The notes beneath the pieces were generated by a model. It was given only the letters and a program-made list of their open reading frames with translations, had not been told where the DNA came from and did not search any database. Below, in pieces: positions 27,970 through 37,369 of a stretch of DNA of 64,000 bases. Position numbers and translations under genes: made by a program. The stretch is from Cryobacterium sp. MLB-32. GTDB taxonomy: Bacteria; Actinomycetota; Actinomycetes; Actinomycetales; Microbacteriaceae. Location: the NCBI RefSeq assembly GCF_000738085.1, contig NZ_JPRS01000006.1, positions 66,597 to 130,596 on the forward strand. The letters run 5' to 3'. The stretch's first letter is position 1; each line of letters starts with the position of its first letter.

Positions 27970-29943
27970 TTACTGCTGTGGTGATGTGGTGACGGGCGTG
28001 TTGGTGCGTGCGGTTTCCGTCGCCTTGTGAGCGGACCCGGAGACCGCAAGTATGAGGTCATCGAGAACGGTGGGGTCCTCGATGGTCGGTGGAACGGTGT
28101 ACGGCTCGCCGTCCACGATCTGGCGAATGGTCTTGCGCAGGATCTTGCCGGATCGGGTCTTCGGGAGGCGGTCGAGGATGGTGACATCGCGGAAGGCCGC
28201 GACGGGACCCACTTTCTCTCGAACCAGGGCGACCAGCTCGCCGGCGAGCGTGTCATGGTCGATGACGGCGCCGGCCTTGAGGGTCACGAAACCTGCTGCG
28301 CGTTGGCCTTTCAGAGCATCGTGCACTCCGAGCACGGCGCATTCGGCGACGGCCGGGTGCAGGGTGAGCACCTCTTCCAGCGAGCCAGTCGACAACCGGT
28401 GGCCGGCCACGTTGATCACGTCGTCGGTTCGACCCATGATGTACAGGTAGCCGTCCTCGTCGAAGTGACCGGAGTCGCCGGTGGCGTAGTAGCCGGGGAA
28501 TGCCGAGAGGTACGCGCTCTGGAATCGTTCCGGGCTGCCCCAGATTCCGAGCAGAGTCCCGGGGGGCAGGGGAAGTCGGATCGCGATGTTGCCGTCTTTG
28601 CCCACGCGCTTGACCTTATGCCCCTGTGAGTCCAAAATGTCGATTTTGTACCCCGGAACGGGTACGGTGGCCGAGCCAGGACGTGTTTCGAGCTCTTCGA
28701 TCCCCAGCGGGTTGGCGCAGATCGCCCAGCCGGTTTCGGTCTGCCACCAGTGATCGATAACCGGGCAGTGCAGGCCGTCGTTGGCCCAGTGGAAGGTTTC
28801 GGGGTCGAGGCGTTCGCCGGCCAGAAACAGGCTCGTGAGGCTCGACACGTCGTATTTGACCAGTTCCGTGAGTTCGGGATCCACCCGGCGGATCGCACGC
28901 ACGGCCGTCGGCGCGGTGAAGAGCACCTTGACCTTGTAGTCCTGCACGACCCGCCAGAACGCGCCGGCATCCGGGGTTCCGATGGGCTTGCCCTCGTAGA
29001 TGATCGACGTGGCACCGGCCAGCAGCGGGGCGTAGACGATGTACGAGTGGCCGACGACCCAGCCGACGTCTGAGGCGGCCCAGTACACGTCGCCCGGTTC
29101 GATGTTGTAGATGTTGCGCATGGACCAGGCCAGAGCGACGGCGTGGCCGCCGTTGTCCCGCACGATTCCCTTGGGATTGCCGGTGGTGCCGGAGGTGTAG
29201 AGAATGTAGAGCGGGTCTTCCGACGCCATGCTCACGGGGTCCGCGGGGGCTGCGTTGTCTTCTTCGTCGGCCCAGTCCAGCCAGGACACGGCTTCATCGA
29301 CGTAGTCCGCGGCCGATCCGGGAATCGCATCCCGGTTGCGCACGATGACCGTGTGCACCGATCCGGCGCTCAGGGCGAGCGCCTTCTGCACGAGGGGAAG
29401 ATATTCCACCGCGCGGCCAGGCTCCAGGCCTCCGGAGGCCGTCACGATGATGGAGGGTCGGGCGTCGTCGATGCGCACCGCAAGTTCGTTGGCGGCGAAG
29501 CCGCCGAACACGACGGAATGGACGGCGCCGATGCGGGCGCAGGCGAGCATCGCGATAATGGCTTCGGGGATCATCGGCAGGTAGATGATGACCCGGTCTC
29601 CACTGCCGACTCCGTTGGCTCGCAGGGCGCCGGCGAATTTGGCCACCCGGCCGAGCAACTCGAGGTAGGTGAGGGAAATGCGGGTGCCGGTCATGGCTGA
29701 GTCGTAGATCAGGGCGGTCTGGGAGCCGCGGCCGGCGAGCACGTGTCGGTCGAGGGCGTTGTAGCTCGTATTGAGCCGACCGCCGGGAAACCAGGTCCAG
29801 TCGGTTGCGGAGCGTTGTTCGAGTGCGGCACGCGGAGGGGTGTTCCACTCGATGCCCTGAGCCGCTTCCATCCAGAAGTCCTCGGGGGATTCGATGCTGC
29901 GTCGCCAGGTGTCGGCGTAGGTGCCCTGTAGTGCGCCGGTCAT
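27970..29943 (-). CDS. prpE: Propionyl-CoA synthetase (acetyl-CoA synthetase family)
   Basis: AMP-forming acyl-CoA ligase that activates propionate and probably also acetate. The 657-residue protein shows the P-loop-like YTSGTTGNPKGIVRDNGGHA near 248-267, the DVYWAASDVGWVVGHSY region, WWQTETGW near 400, the hinge YYATGD and the acetylatable lysine motif KTRSGKILRK near 595-604. The combination fits PrpE rather than Acs. It is divergent from the GntR-prpDBC unit and upstream of actP. GGAGAGG provides a ribosome site before the ATG. It supplies propionyl-CoA for the methylcitrate cycle. Confidence 0.94.
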   Translation of the reverse strand: MTGALQGTYADTWRRSIESPEDFWMEAAQGIEWNTPPRAALEQRSATDWTWFPGGRLNTSYNALDRHVLAGRGSQTALIYDSAMTGTRISLTYLELLGRVAKFAGALRANGVGSGDRVIIYLPMIPEAIIAMLACARIGAVHSVVFGGFAANELAVRIDDARPSIIVTASGGLEPGRAVEYLPLVQKALALSAGSVHTVIVRNRDAIPGSAADYVDEAVSWLDWADEEDNAAPADPVSMASEDPLYILYTSGTTGNPKGIVRDNGGHAVALAWSMRNIYNIEPGDVYWAASDVGWVVGHSYIVYAPLLAGATSIIYEGKPIGTPDAGAFWRVVQDYKVKVLFTAPTAVRAIRRVDPELTELVKYDVSSLTSLFLAGERLDPETFHWANDGLHCPVIDHWWQTETGWAICANPLGIEELETRPGSATVPVPGYKIDILDSQGHKVKRVGKDGNIAIRLPLPPGTLLGIWGSPERFQSAYLSAFPGYYATGDSGHFDEDGYLYIMGRTDDVINVAGHRLSTGSLEEVLTLHPAVAECAVLGVHDALKGQRAAGFVTLKAGAVIDHDTLAGELVALVREKVGPVAAFRDVTILDRLPKTRSGKILRKTIRQIVDGEPYTVPPTIEDPTVLDDLILAVSGSAHKATETARTNTPVTTSPQQ

Positions 29944-29968
29944 GTGAACCTCTCCATCGAAGCGTCTC

Positions 29969-30039
29969 TGTATACCGAGAGTGGTTGAAGTATTGCATAA
30001 AACCCGTTGCGGTGGAATAGGATCATGGTTGTGTATACA
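29969..30039. promoter_or_regulatory. Paired TGTATAC operators in the prpE / GntR-prpDBC divergent region
   Basis: TGTATACC (29969-29976) and TGTATACA (30032-30039) share the palindromic core GTATAC and lie 63 bp apart. One sits just upstream of prpE, the other over the first codons of the GntR gene. TNGTATACNA-type palindromes are common operators of GntR/FadR-type repressors, so these are the natural sites for the adjacent regulator to control both arms. Confidence 0.6.
30018..30023 (+). promoter_or_regulatory. -10 box of the GntR-prpDBC promoter
   Basis: TAGGAT lies 7 nt before GTG 30031, placing the transcription start against the operator at 30032-30039. Confidence 0.5.
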
Positions 30040-30759
30040 GAAGCCGCAATGTTGGGGTCGACAGCACCCGTCACTGCCTCTCCCGGCAGTGCCTCACCCG
30101 TCCGCGCGAGCGAGCGTGCGTACCGTCAGCTGCGCGGGGAGATCCTGGACGGCGTGCTGGCACCCGGCACCGGCCTGCTCGAGGTTGAGCAGGCGGAACG
30201 TATCGGGGTCTCCCGCACACCGCTGCGGGCAGCCGTGGCCCGGTTGATCGCCGACGGCCTCGTTATGGGGCGGAACGGTCGTGGATTCGAGGTCACGGAG
30301 CTCTCGGTCGACAGCATCACCGGTCTGTATGAATTGAGGGAGGGACTGGAAGTTCACGCCGTCAGCCTGGCGGCCGAGCGCCGGGACCCCGCACCCTTCG
30401 AGAGGCTTCGGCAGAAATTCCTCACCGCTCCCGAGCTCCTCCTTCAGGGCGACGAAGGCATTCACCGCTACTACGAGCTGATTGACGACTTTGAGGCTGC
30501 CGTCGACGCCGCTGTTGCGAACCCATTCCTCTATAGTGCGCTCGAGAGTGTGCGCACACACCTCGCTCGCATCCGTCGTTTGGCCAGGGGCAATCAGGAG
30601 CGGCTTCGCGCCGCGGCCGCGGAGCACCTGCTCATCATCGATGCGATCATCGCCGGCGACACCTCGCTCGCCGCCCACGCAACTCATGTTCATCTCCACC
30701 AGAGCCTCACGAACGTCCTCGCGACGCTTGCTGAGGATGCGACCACCCCGGTCGATTAA
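30031..30759 (+). CDS. GntR-family (FCD) transcriptional regulator of the propionate locus
   Basis: Winged-helix regulator of 242 residues. The N-terminal HTH ([43 protein letters not shown], about 27-70) fits GntR. The C-terminal helical FCD ligand domain has the usual metal-binding pattern ([19 protein letters not shown], then Asp, His and ITNVL-type helix). It precedes prpD by 14 nt and diverges from prpE, so it probably senses a propionate or methylcitrate intermediate. The start is uncertain: in-frame TTG 30007 and ATG 30025 exist, but GTG 30031 fits a leaderless transcript from TAGGAT. Confidence 0.87.
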   Translation: MYTEAAMLGSTAPVTASPGSASPVRASERAYRQLRGEILDGVLAPGTGLLEVEQAERIGVSRTPLRAAVARLIADGLVMGRNGRGFEVTELSVDSITGLYELREGLEVHAVSLAAERRDPAPFERLRQKFLTAPELLLQGDEGIHRYYELIDDFEAAVDAAVANPFLYSALESVRTHLARIRRLARGNQERLRAAAAEHLLIIDAIIAGDTSLAAHATHVHLHQSLTNVLATLAEDATTPVD

Positions 30760-30773
30760 CGAAGGGATCCATC

Positions 30774-32309
30774 GTGCAGCTCCACCACGTTCGCGTTCAT
30801 CGCAGTGAGGAAAACCTGGCCCGTGAGGACCAGCTGGCCTGGAAGATCGCCGCCTGTGCGGCTGACCCGGTTGAGGTCACAGACGACGTCACCGAGATGG
30901 TCATCAACCGCGTCATCGACAACGCTTCGGTTGCCGCGGCGTCCCTGACTCGCAAGCCTGTCACCGCCGCCCGATCGCAGGCACTTGCGCACCCTCGTTC
31001 CAATGGTGGGGAAGGCTCGACCGTCTTCGGGCTTGTCCCCGGTCGCCGCGTGTCGCCGGAATGGGCGGCCTGGGCGAACGGTGTGGCCGTTCGCGAGCTG
31101 GACTACCACGACACATTCCTGGCCGCGGAGTACTCGCACCCGGGTGACAACATTCCGCCGATCCTCGCCGTCGCCCAGCACCTCGCGACCGCCAAGGGAC
31201 TCACCGGGCGAGACCTGGTGCGCGGGATCGCCGCCGGTTACGAGATTCAGATCGACCTGGTGAAGTCGATCAGCCTGCACGCGCACAAGATCGACCACGT
31301 GGCCCACCTCGGCCCGTCGGCGGCTGCCGGCATCGGCGCACTCCTCGGTCTCGACGAAGAGATCATCTTCCAGGCCGTCGGCCAGGCGCTCCACACGACG
31401 ACCGCCACCCGGCAGTCACGCAAGGGCGAAATCTCCAGCTGGAAATCGCACGCTCCGGCCTTCGCCGGCAAGATGGCGGTCGAGGCCGTGGACCGTGCGT
31501 TGCGCGGCGAAACCAGCCCGACTCCCATCTATGAGGGCGAGGACGGTGTGATTGCCTGGTTGCTCGATGGACCGGGACACACCTATGACGTGTCGCTCCC
31601 CAAGCCCGGCAGCGCCAAGCGCGCCATCCTGGACAGCTACACGAAGGAACACTCGGCCGAGTACCAGGCCCAGGCGTGGATCGACCTGGCTCGTCGACTG
31701 CACCGCACCTACCCGGAGCTCGTCGATGGCACGAACATCGCCTCCGTCGTCATCCACACCAGCCACCACACGCACTACGTGATCGGCTCCGGCGCGAACG
31801 ACCCGCAGAAGTACGACCCCACGGCCTCCCGCGAGACGCTTGACCACTCGATTCCGTATATCTTCACCGTTGCGCTCCAGGACGGCAGCTGGCATCACGT
31901 TGATTCCTACTCGCCGGAACGCGCCGGCCGCGCCGACACGGTGGCACTGTGGAACAGGGTGACGACGACGGAAGATAAGGAGTGGACGCGCCGCTACCAC
32001 TCCCTGGATGTCACCGAGAAGGCCTTCGGCGGCCGCGTGGTCATCACGCTCACCGACGGACGCACGATCACGGACGAAATCGCGGTCGCCGACGCTCATC
32101 CGCTCGGGGCCAAGCCCTTCGGTCGCGCCGAGTACGTGAACAAGTTCCGGATGCTCGCCGCGGACGTGCTGGAGGGCCCCGAAATCGAGCGGTTCCTGGC
32201 GCTCGCCGAGCGACTGCCGGAGCTCAGCGCCGTCGACCTCGGTCAGCTGACGATCACGGCCCGCCCGGGCCTGCTGCCCACGACCGGCGCGCCGATGGGA
32301 ATCTTCTAA
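30774..32309 (+). CDS. prpD: 2-methylcitrate dehydratase PrpD
   Basis: MmgE/PrpD-family enzyme that dehydrates 2-methylcitrate to 2-methyl-cis-aconitate. The 511-residue protein shows the expected [23 protein letters not shown] near 37, a [21 protein letters not shown] segment near 116-136 and [27 protein letters not shown] near 165-191, then the C-terminal PrpD signatures around [12 protein letters not shown]. Length is normal. GTG start 30774 follows AACGAAGGGAT. It ends in TAATG, sharing one base with the prpB start, so the two are tightly coupled. Confidence 0.95.
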   Translation: MQLHHVRVHRSEENLAREDQLAWKIAACAADPVEVTDDVTEMVINRVIDNASVAAASLTRKPVTAARSQALAHPRSNGGEGSTVFGLVPGRRVSPEWAAWANGVAVRELDYHDTFLAAEYSHPGDNIPPILAVAQHLATAKGLTGRDLVRGIAAGYEIQIDLVKSISLHAHKIDHVAHLGPSAAAGIGALLGLDEEIIFQAVGQALHTTTATRQSRKGEISSWKSHAPAFAGKMAVEAVDRALRGETSPTPIYEGEDGVIAWLLDGPGHTYDVSLPKPGSAKRAILDSYTKEHSAEYQAQAWIDLARRLHRTYPELVDGTNIASVVIHTSHHTHYVIGSGANDPQKYDPTASRETLDHSIPYIFTVALQDGSWHHVDSYSPERAGRADTVALWNRVTTTEDKEWTRRYHSLDVTEKAFGGRVVITLTDGRTITDEIAVADAHPLGAKPFGRAEYVNKFRMLAADVLEGPEIERFLALAERLPELSAVDLGQLTITARPGLLPTTGAPMGIF

Positions 32310-33226
32310 TGCTGTACTCGCGCACCTCGGCAGCCGACAAGCGCCTCGCCCTGCGGGCCGGGCTCGCCTCCGGCGTGATCCAGCGCTTTCCCGGCGCCTT
32401 CAACCCGCTGTCAGCAAAGCTCATCCAGAACAAGGGCTTCGAGGGGGTCTACATCTCTGGAGCGGTGCTGTCGGCCGACCTCGGGCTGCCCGATATCGGG
32501 CTCACCACGCTCACCGAGGTGGCGGGCCGCAGCCAGCAGATCGCGCGGATGACAGAACTGCCGTCGATCGTCGACGCCGACACGGGATTCGGCGAGCCGA
32601 TGAATGTGGCGCGCACGATCCAGACCCTCGAGGATGCGGGACTGGCCGGCATGCACATCGAGGATCAGGTCAACCCCAAGCGGTGCGGGCACCTGGACGG
32701 CAAGCAGGTCGTCGACGACGACACGGCGATCAAACGCATTCGCGCGGCCGTGGATGCCCGGCGTGACCCGAACTTCCTCATCATGGCGCGCACGGACATG
32801 CGCGCGGTCGACGGACTGGATGCGGCTCTTGACCGCGCGAAAAGACTGGCCGACGCCGGAGCCGACGCCATCTTCCCCGAGGCGATGGGAAGCCTGGCCG
32901 AGTTTGAGGCCATGCGCACTGCCGTCGATGTGCCTTTGCTGGCGAATATGACGGAGTTCGGCAAGGGTGAGCTCTACACGGTCGACCAGCTCGCGAACGT
33001 GGGCATGAACATGGTCATCTTCCCGGTATCGCTCCTCCGCCTCGCGATGGGATCGGCCGATCGGGGGCTCGACTCGATTCGTGAGCACGGTACTCTCGAG
33101 CCGATGCTCGGTGAGATGCAGCACCGATCCGACCTCTACGAGCTGTTGGATTATTCGGAGTACAGCCAATTCGACTCCGGCATCTTCGACTTCACCCTCA
33201 ATCCGCACATCACATCCAAGGTCTGA
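32309..33226 (+). CDS. prpB: Methylisocitrate lyase PrpB
   Basis: Isocitrate-lyase-superfamily enzyme cleaving 2-methylisocitrate to pyruvate and succinate. The 305-residue protein has the metal site DADTGFGEP near 90-98, the catalytic-cysteine loop KRCGHLDGK near 127-135, and IMARTDMRAVDGLDAAL near 158. The KRCGH pattern with the short length distinguishes it from isocitrate lyase proper. It starts one base inside the prpD stop and is followed 9 nt later by prpC, with AAGGAG as the prpC ribosome site. Confidence 0.96.
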   Translation: MLYSRTSAADKRLALRAGLASGVIQRFPGAFNPLSAKLIQNKGFEGVYISGAVLSADLGLPDIGLTTLTEVAGRSQQIARMTELPSIVDADTGFGEPMNVARTIQTLEDAGLAGMHIEDQVNPKRCGHLDGKQVVDDDTAIKRIRAAVDARRDPNFLIMARTDMRAVDGLDAALDRAKRLADAGADAIFPEAMGSLAEFEAMRTAVDVPLLANMTEFGKGELYTVDQLANVGMNMVIFPVSLLRLAMGSADRGLDSIREHGTLEPMLGEMQHRSDLYELLDYSEYSQFDSGIFDFTLNPHITSKV

Positions 33227-33235
33227 AGGAGCGAC

Positions 33236-34414
33236 ATGACTATGACTGAGCCGCAATCCCCGCCCGCCGCCGCGCCGGAACCCACGATCTTCAAGGGACT
33301 TGCCGGGGTGGTGGTCGACAGGACCGCCGTGTCCAAGGTCAACCCGGACACCAACTCGCTGCTCTACCGCGGCTACCCCGTGCAGGAGCTCGCCGCGAGG
33401 TGCAACTTCGAGGAGGTCGCATACCTGCTCTGGCACGGCGAACTTCCCACCGAGGCGGAACTGGCCGCCTTCGAAATACTCGAACGCAGCCTGCGTCACC
33501 TGGACCCGGCAGTGCGGCGGGTCATCGACGAGCTGCCGCTCACCTCACACCCGATGGACGTCGTGCGCACCGCCGTCAGCGTGATTGGAGCGAGCGATCC
33601 CTCCACGGCCGATGAGTCGCCGGAGGCCGACCTTTCCAAGGCGATCCGACTGTTCGCCCAGCTGCCCGCGATCGTCGCCTACGACCAGCGCCGTCGTCAC
33701 GGTCTCGATCTGGTCGAGCCGCGCGACGACCTGGGCTATTCGGCCAATTTCCTGCGGATGACCTTCGGCGAGGTGCCGGAACTCGTGGTCGTCAACGCGT
33801 TCGACGTGTCGATGATTCTCTATGCCGAGCACTCCTTCAACGCCTCGACATTCACCGCCCGCGTCATCACGTCGACCCTCGCGGACCTCTACTCGGCCGT
33901 CACCGGAGCGATCGGCGCGCTCAAGGGCGCCCTGCACGGCGGGGCGAACGAAGCCGTGATGCACACCTTCACCGAGATTGGTCTCGGTGCTGGTGCCGGG
34001 GTCCGTGCGAAGGCGTGGCTCGATCAGGCACTCGTTGACAAGCGCAAGATCATGGGCTTCGGTCACCGCGTGTACAAGCGTGGTGACTCCCGCGTTCCCA
34101 CCATGCGGGCGGCCTTGCTGACGCTCATCGAGCACTATGACGCTCCCGAGATGCTCGACATGTACGTGTCCCTCGAGGCGGCCATGACCGAGAAGAAGGC
34201 GATCCTGCCGAACCTGGACTATCCGTCCGGGCCGGCGTATCACCTCATGGGCTTCGACACGCTGAGCTTCACTCCGCTGTTCGTGGCGGCGCGCGTGACC
34301 GGGTGGACCGCCCACATCATCGAGCAACGCGCGGCAAACGCACTGATTCGACCGTTGTCGGTCTACAACGGTCAGGATGAGCGCCACGTTCCCGACCGAG
34401 AACAGTTGGTCTGA
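33236..34414 (+). CDS. prpC: 2-methylcitrate synthase / citrate synthase PrpC
   Basis: Condenses propionyl-CoA with oxaloacetate, the entry step of the methylcitrate cycle. The 392-residue protein has catalytic His in GALHGGANEAVM near 228 and GFGHRVYKRGDSR near 275, and the catalytic Asp in NLDYPSGPAYHLMGF near 325. The short single-domain form with GYP (RGYPVQELA) near 38 fits bacterial methylcitrate synthases. Its place after prpD and prpB settles the choice over citrate synthase, though side activity with acetyl-CoA is likely. Confidence 0.95.
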   Translation: MTMTEPQSPPAAAPEPTIFKGLAGVVVDRTAVSKVNPDTNSLLYRGYPVQELAARCNFEEVAYLLWHGELPTEAELAAFEILERSLRHLDPAVRRVIDELPLTSHPMDVVRTAVSVIGASDPSTADESPEADLSKAIRLFAQLPAIVAYDQRRRHGLDLVEPRDDLGYSANFLRMTFGEVPELVVVNAFDVSMILYAEHSFNASTFTARVITSTLADLYSAVTGAIGALKGALHGGANEAVMHTFTEIGLGAGAGVRAKAWLDQALVDKRKIMGFGHRVYKRGDSRVPTMRAALLTLIEHYDAPEMLDMYVSLEAAMTEKKAILPNLDYPSGPAYHLMGFDTLSFTPLFVAARVTGWTAHIIEQRAANALIRPLSVYNGQDERHVPDREQLV

Positions 34415-34461
34415 GACGCTCGGCGGGCGGAGGGAGTCGCTGCACGCAAAAGTCAGGCGGC

Positions 34462-34467
34462 TAAAAT
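34462..34467 (+). promoter_or_regulatory. -10 box upstream of the S51 peptidase leader ORF
   Basis: TAAAAT ends 7 nt before ATG 34475, the best-matching -10 hexamer in this set. Confidence 0.5.
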
Positions 34468-34474
34468 TTAGTTC

Positions 34475-34534
34475 ATGACTTACCACGCAGCGACCCCCGA
34501 CCCCGCCACCTCTGCTTCGACGGTGTGCGCATGA
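34475..34534 (+). CDS. Putative leaderless upstream ORF, 19 aa, coupled to S51 peptidase
   Basis: ATG 34475 opens a 19-codon frame ([19 protein letters not shown]) whose TGA at 34532-34534 overlaps the next gene's ATG at 34531 as ATGA. It lies 7 nt after TAAAAT, so it should be the first thing translated from a leaderless message, while the peptidase lacks a clear ribosome site. A terminating ribosome could then reinitiate on the peptidase start. The peptide resembles no family I know. Confidence 0.5.
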   Translation: MTYHAATPDPATSASTVCA

Positions 34535-35250
34535 GCGTCCATCTCGTCGGCGGTGGCCTCGCACCCGAACACCACGCGAGTGTCTACGGAGCGTTCTTCG
34601 CCGAGACGGCGGCGCGGGCAACAGCATCCGGTCGAACCGACCCCCGCATCGCGATCATCGCGGTGCGGGCCGGAGATGGCGCCGAACACGCAGCCGTCTT
34701 GCGAACCGCTCTCGAGGTGACCGGGGCGATCGAATCGGTCGTCACCGTGCTCACCCCGGGCGAGCGTGCGACGAACCTCGCCGTCGCGGATGTCGACGGC
34801 ATTCTCATCGGCGGCGGTGTGACCCCCGCCTACCTCGCGGCCGTTGTGCCGATCGCCGGTGAAATCCGTCGTCAGGTTTCTGCGGGCATCCCCTACCTCG
34901 GGTTTTCGGCCGGGGCGATGATCGCCGCCGAGCGCGCCATAGTCGGCGGCTGGCGTATCGGGGGCGTCGAAGTCAGCCCGCAGGATGCTTCCGAAGACCT
35001 CGATGAGATCACGATCGAGCAGGGCATCGGCCTGCTCGACGTGACGGTGGACGTGCACGCGGCCCAGTGGGGAACTCTCTCACGACTGATCTCGGCCACC
35101 GAAGCCGGCCTGATCGAAGGCGGTCTCGCGATCGATGAGAACACGGCGCTCATCGTCGGTGAAGGAGCGCTGGGGGTGGTCGGTGCTGGCAGCGTCTGGC
35201 GTGTGAGCCAGGCCGAGGGCGGCGTGCTCGTGAGCACCTTTGGTGCCTAG
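34531..35250 (+). CDS. Peptidase S51 / cyanophycinase-like protein
   Basis: Class-I-amidotransferase-fold serine peptidase of 239 residues, related to aspartyl dipeptidase E and cyanophycinase. The nucleophile motif [13 protein letters not shown] lies near 124-136, preceded by [14 protein letters not shown] near 89. It lacks a signal peptide and is probably cytoplasmic, acting on small Asp-containing peptides. ATG 34531 is preferred over GTG 34525 because it overlaps the upstream ORF stop. It overlaps ung by 8 nt. Confidence 0.85.
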   Translation: MSVHLVGGGLAPEHHASVYGAFFAETAARATASGRTDPRIAIIAVRAGDGAEHAAVLRTALEVTGAIESVVTVLTPGERATNLAVADVDGILIGGGVTPAYLAAVVPIAGEIRRQVSAGIPYLGFSAGAMIAAERAIVGGWRIGGVEVSPQDASEDLDEITIEQGIGLLDVTVDVHAAQWGTLSRLISATEAGLIEGGLAIDENTALIVGEGALGVVGAGSVWRVSQAEGGVLVSTFGA

Positions 35251-35914
35251 CCTCCGCGAGCAGCTTGACCCCGGATGGACGGTGGCGCTCTCACCGGTCT
35301 TCGACGAGCTGAGCCGGATCGAAAGTTTTCTTGACCGGGAGACCCTGGAGGGGCGCACGTGGCAGCCGGCGCCGCAGAATGTTTTGCGCGCCTTTCGGGA
35401 CCCGTTCGAGAACGTGCGCGTGCTGATCGTCGGTCAGGACCCCTACCCCACTCCGGGGTATCCGATCGGGTTGTCCTTCGCGGTCGCCCCTCAGGTACGC
35501 CCGGTGCCACGGAGCCTGGTCAATATATATACGGAGCTACGCTCCGATCTTGGGGTGGCTGCGCCGGAGCATGGCGACCTCACGAACTGGTCTCGCGCCG
35601 GAGTCCTCCTGCTGAACCGGGTTCTCACCGTGCAGGCAGGGGCCGCGGGTTCGCACCGCCGCCACGGCTGGGAAGCGGTGACAGATCAGGCCATTCGCGC
35701 GCTCGTCGCCCGCCCCGGTCCGCTCGTCGCGATTCTGTGGGGCAAGGACGCCGGCAGCCTCACCCCACTGCTCGGGGACACTCCGATCATCGAGTCGCCG
35801 CACCCGAGCCCGTTGTCGGCGCGCCGCGGATTCTTCGGATCCCGCCCGTTCAGCCGGGCCAATGAGCTCCTCGCGCGACAGGGTGCTGCGCCGGTGGACT
35901 GGTCGCTCGGGTAA
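35243..35914 (+). CDS. ung: Uracil-DNA glycosylase
   Basis: Family-1 UDG that excises uracil from DNA, first step of base-excision repair. The 223-residue protein has the catalytic water-activating motif [16 protein letters not shown] near 61-76, [10 protein letters not shown] near 119, and the closing [21 protein letters not shown] near 184-204. GTG 35243 is inside the end of the S51 gene; a TTG three bases earlier is possible. The overlap suggests the two are cotranscribed, without an obvious functional tie. Confidence 0.95.
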   Translation: MPSLREQLDPGWTVALSPVFDELSRIESFLDRETLEGRTWQPAPQNVLRAFRDPFENVRVLIVGQDPYPTPGYPIGLSFAVAPQVRPVPRSLVNIYTELRSDLGVAAPEHGDLTNWSRAGVLLLNRVLTVQAGAAGSHRRHGWEAVTDQAIRALVARPGPLVAILWGKDAGSLTPLLGDTPIIESPHPSPLSARRGFFGSRPFSRANELLARQGAAPVDWSLG

Positions 35915-35943
35915 TCTGGTGGAGAGTCGGGGAAAGGTCGTGC

Positions 35944-36524
35944 GTGGTGCTGGAAGAGGAATACGAACGTCGACGGCGGTTGCCGAGGCACCTGCGGCCG
36001 GAAGCAGCGCCGGAGAATCCGTTCACGTATTCCATGCGTGAGGCGAGGGTCACCGATCTGCCGACATTCGGGAGATCTACAACTACTACGTCGCGAACAG
36101 CACGGTCACCTTTGATGAAGACGCGATGACCCTGCCGGAATGGCGGGACAAATTTTATTACCTGAGCAAGCACGGTATGCCCTTCATCGTGGCCGAATCC
36201 CCGGCCGGGCAGATCCTGGGTTATGCGCTCGTCGCTCCCTGGAAGCAGAAACGCGCCTTCCGGTTCACCGTTGAGAACTCCATTTACCTCGGCGCGGCAT
36301 CGACCGGCAAGGGGCTTGGTCGGCAGCTACTCGCAGAATTGATCGCCCGGTCCAAGGCGGCCGGATTGAAAGAAATCATTGCGGTCATTGCGGATCAGGG
36401 TGCGGATGCGTCCATCAAGCTGCACCGTGACTTCGGCTTCGAAGAAATCGGCCGAATGGGCAAGGTCGGATTCAAGTTCGAGCGCTGGCTCGGCACCGTC
36501 CTGATGCAGAAAAGCCTCAAGTAG
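35944..36524 (+). pseudogene. GNAT acetyltransferase (phosphinothricin-acetyltransferase-like), one-base frameshift
   Basis: N-acetyltransferase of the PAT/YncA type. The first frame from GTG 35944 gives an arginine-rich arm and the domain start FTYSMREARVTDLP, then runs into nonsense. The continuation IREIYNYYVANSTVTFDE, then AGQILGYALVAPW, the acetyl-CoA loop GKGLGRQLLAELIARSKAAG and LHRDFGFEEIGRMGKVGFKF, lies one frame over and ends at 36524. One missing base after 36063 (a G in CCG-GAC) explains it and restores 193 residues. Substrate probably a small amine or amino-acid analogue. Confidence 0.85.
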
Positions 36525-36531
36525 CACCGCT

Positions 36532-37335
36532 TCAGCGCAGTCGCCCGGCCACGGTGAGCACGGTACGGCGGGGCGACAGGATCGCCGCCCGGGCGAGAAC
36601 GGCGTTCAGGGCGCCCACAATGACCTGGGGTGGTGTTGACGATCGATCGAGTGCGGCGAATGTGCTCGCCATCACCTGATCCACTGTCAGATGACGGTCT
36701 GTCGACTGATGGTTGCCGGCGACCGCAGAGAATTCGGTGTCGACGTAACCCGGGCACACGGCAATGACCTTGAGCCCGCTCGTGCCGGTCTCGTACCAGA
36801 GTGCTTCCGTGAAGCTCAGCACATAGGCCTTGCTCGCGGCGTAGACCGACATGTGCGGCACCGGCTGAAATGCCGCGGTGCTGGCCAGGTTCACGAGTGC
36901 GGCGGCGTTCGGATGCAGGGTGGCCGTGGAGATGAGATCAGGCAAGAGGGCGTGAGTCAGCCGCGTCAGGGCGAGAATATTCAGGGTGATCTGTTCGGCC
37001 TGCCGGTCGGCGTCGGCGTCGACGAAGTTTCCGATCGTACCGAACCCCGCACTGTTGACGAGAGTGCCCACGGTCACGTTGCGGGACGTCAGGTCGGCCA
37101 CCAACTCCGGCACGGCATCCGGCGCGGTGAGGTCGAGAGGAATGACGGTCGATACGGTGCCGTATTTCTCGGCCAGGTCCACGGCGAGCGCTTCGAGCCG
37201 GTCCTGCCGTCGGGCGACGAGCACCAGATCTGCGCCGCGTTGGGCGAGTTGATGCGCGTAGCCGACTCCGAGGCCGCTCGAGGCCCCGGTGACGAGCGCG
37301 GTGGTTCCCATCGGGTTGTACAGTGAGCGTCTCAT
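36532..37335 (-). CDS. Short-chain dehydrogenase/reductase (SDR)
   Basis: NADP-type SDR of 267 residues. Motifs are TGASSGLGVGYA near 17-28, VARRQDRLEAL near 41, NSAGFG near 95, NLASTAAF for the catalytic Ser and YAASKAYVLSF near 160-170. A hydrophobic C-terminus (the late VLARAAILSPRRTVLTVAG) suggests a membrane or lipid substrate, as in DltE/SadH-like enzymes. ATG 37335 lies 6 nt after TAGCGT, so it is probably leaderless. It is convergent with the GNAT gene, 7 nt apart, and divergent from the amidase. Confidence 0.91.
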   Translation of the reverse strand: MRRSLYNPMGTTALVTGASSGLGVGYAHQLAQRGADLVLVARRQDRLEALAVDLAEKYGTVSTVIPLDLTAPDAVPELVADLTSRNVTVGTLVNSAGFGTIGNFVDADADRQAEQITLNILALTRLTHALLPDLISTATLHPNAAALVNLASTAAFQPVPHMSVYAASKAYVLSFTEALWYETGTSGLKVIAVCPGYVDTEFSAVAGNHQSTDRHLTVDQVMASTFAALDRSSTPPQVIVGALNAVLARAAILSPRRTVLTVAGRLR

Positions 37336-37341
37336 GGGATA

Positions 37342-37363
37342 ACGCTACCGGCAAAGCTAGGCT
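37342..37363. promoter_or_regulatory. Back-to-back -10 boxes of divergent SDR and amidase genes
   Basis: TAGCGT on the minus strand (37347-37342) and TAGGCT on the plus strand (37358-37363) each stand exactly 6 nt from their ATG. The whole divergent region is 34 bp, so both transcripts would be leaderless and the two polymerases would compete. Confidence 0.55.
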
Positions 37364-37369
37364 CGCAGC

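Noticed and set aside
34525..34530. GTG 34525 as the start of the S51 peptidase
   Set aside because: ATG 34531 overlaps the upstream ORF stop exactly (ATGA) and opens the conserved part; GTG adds only two residues.
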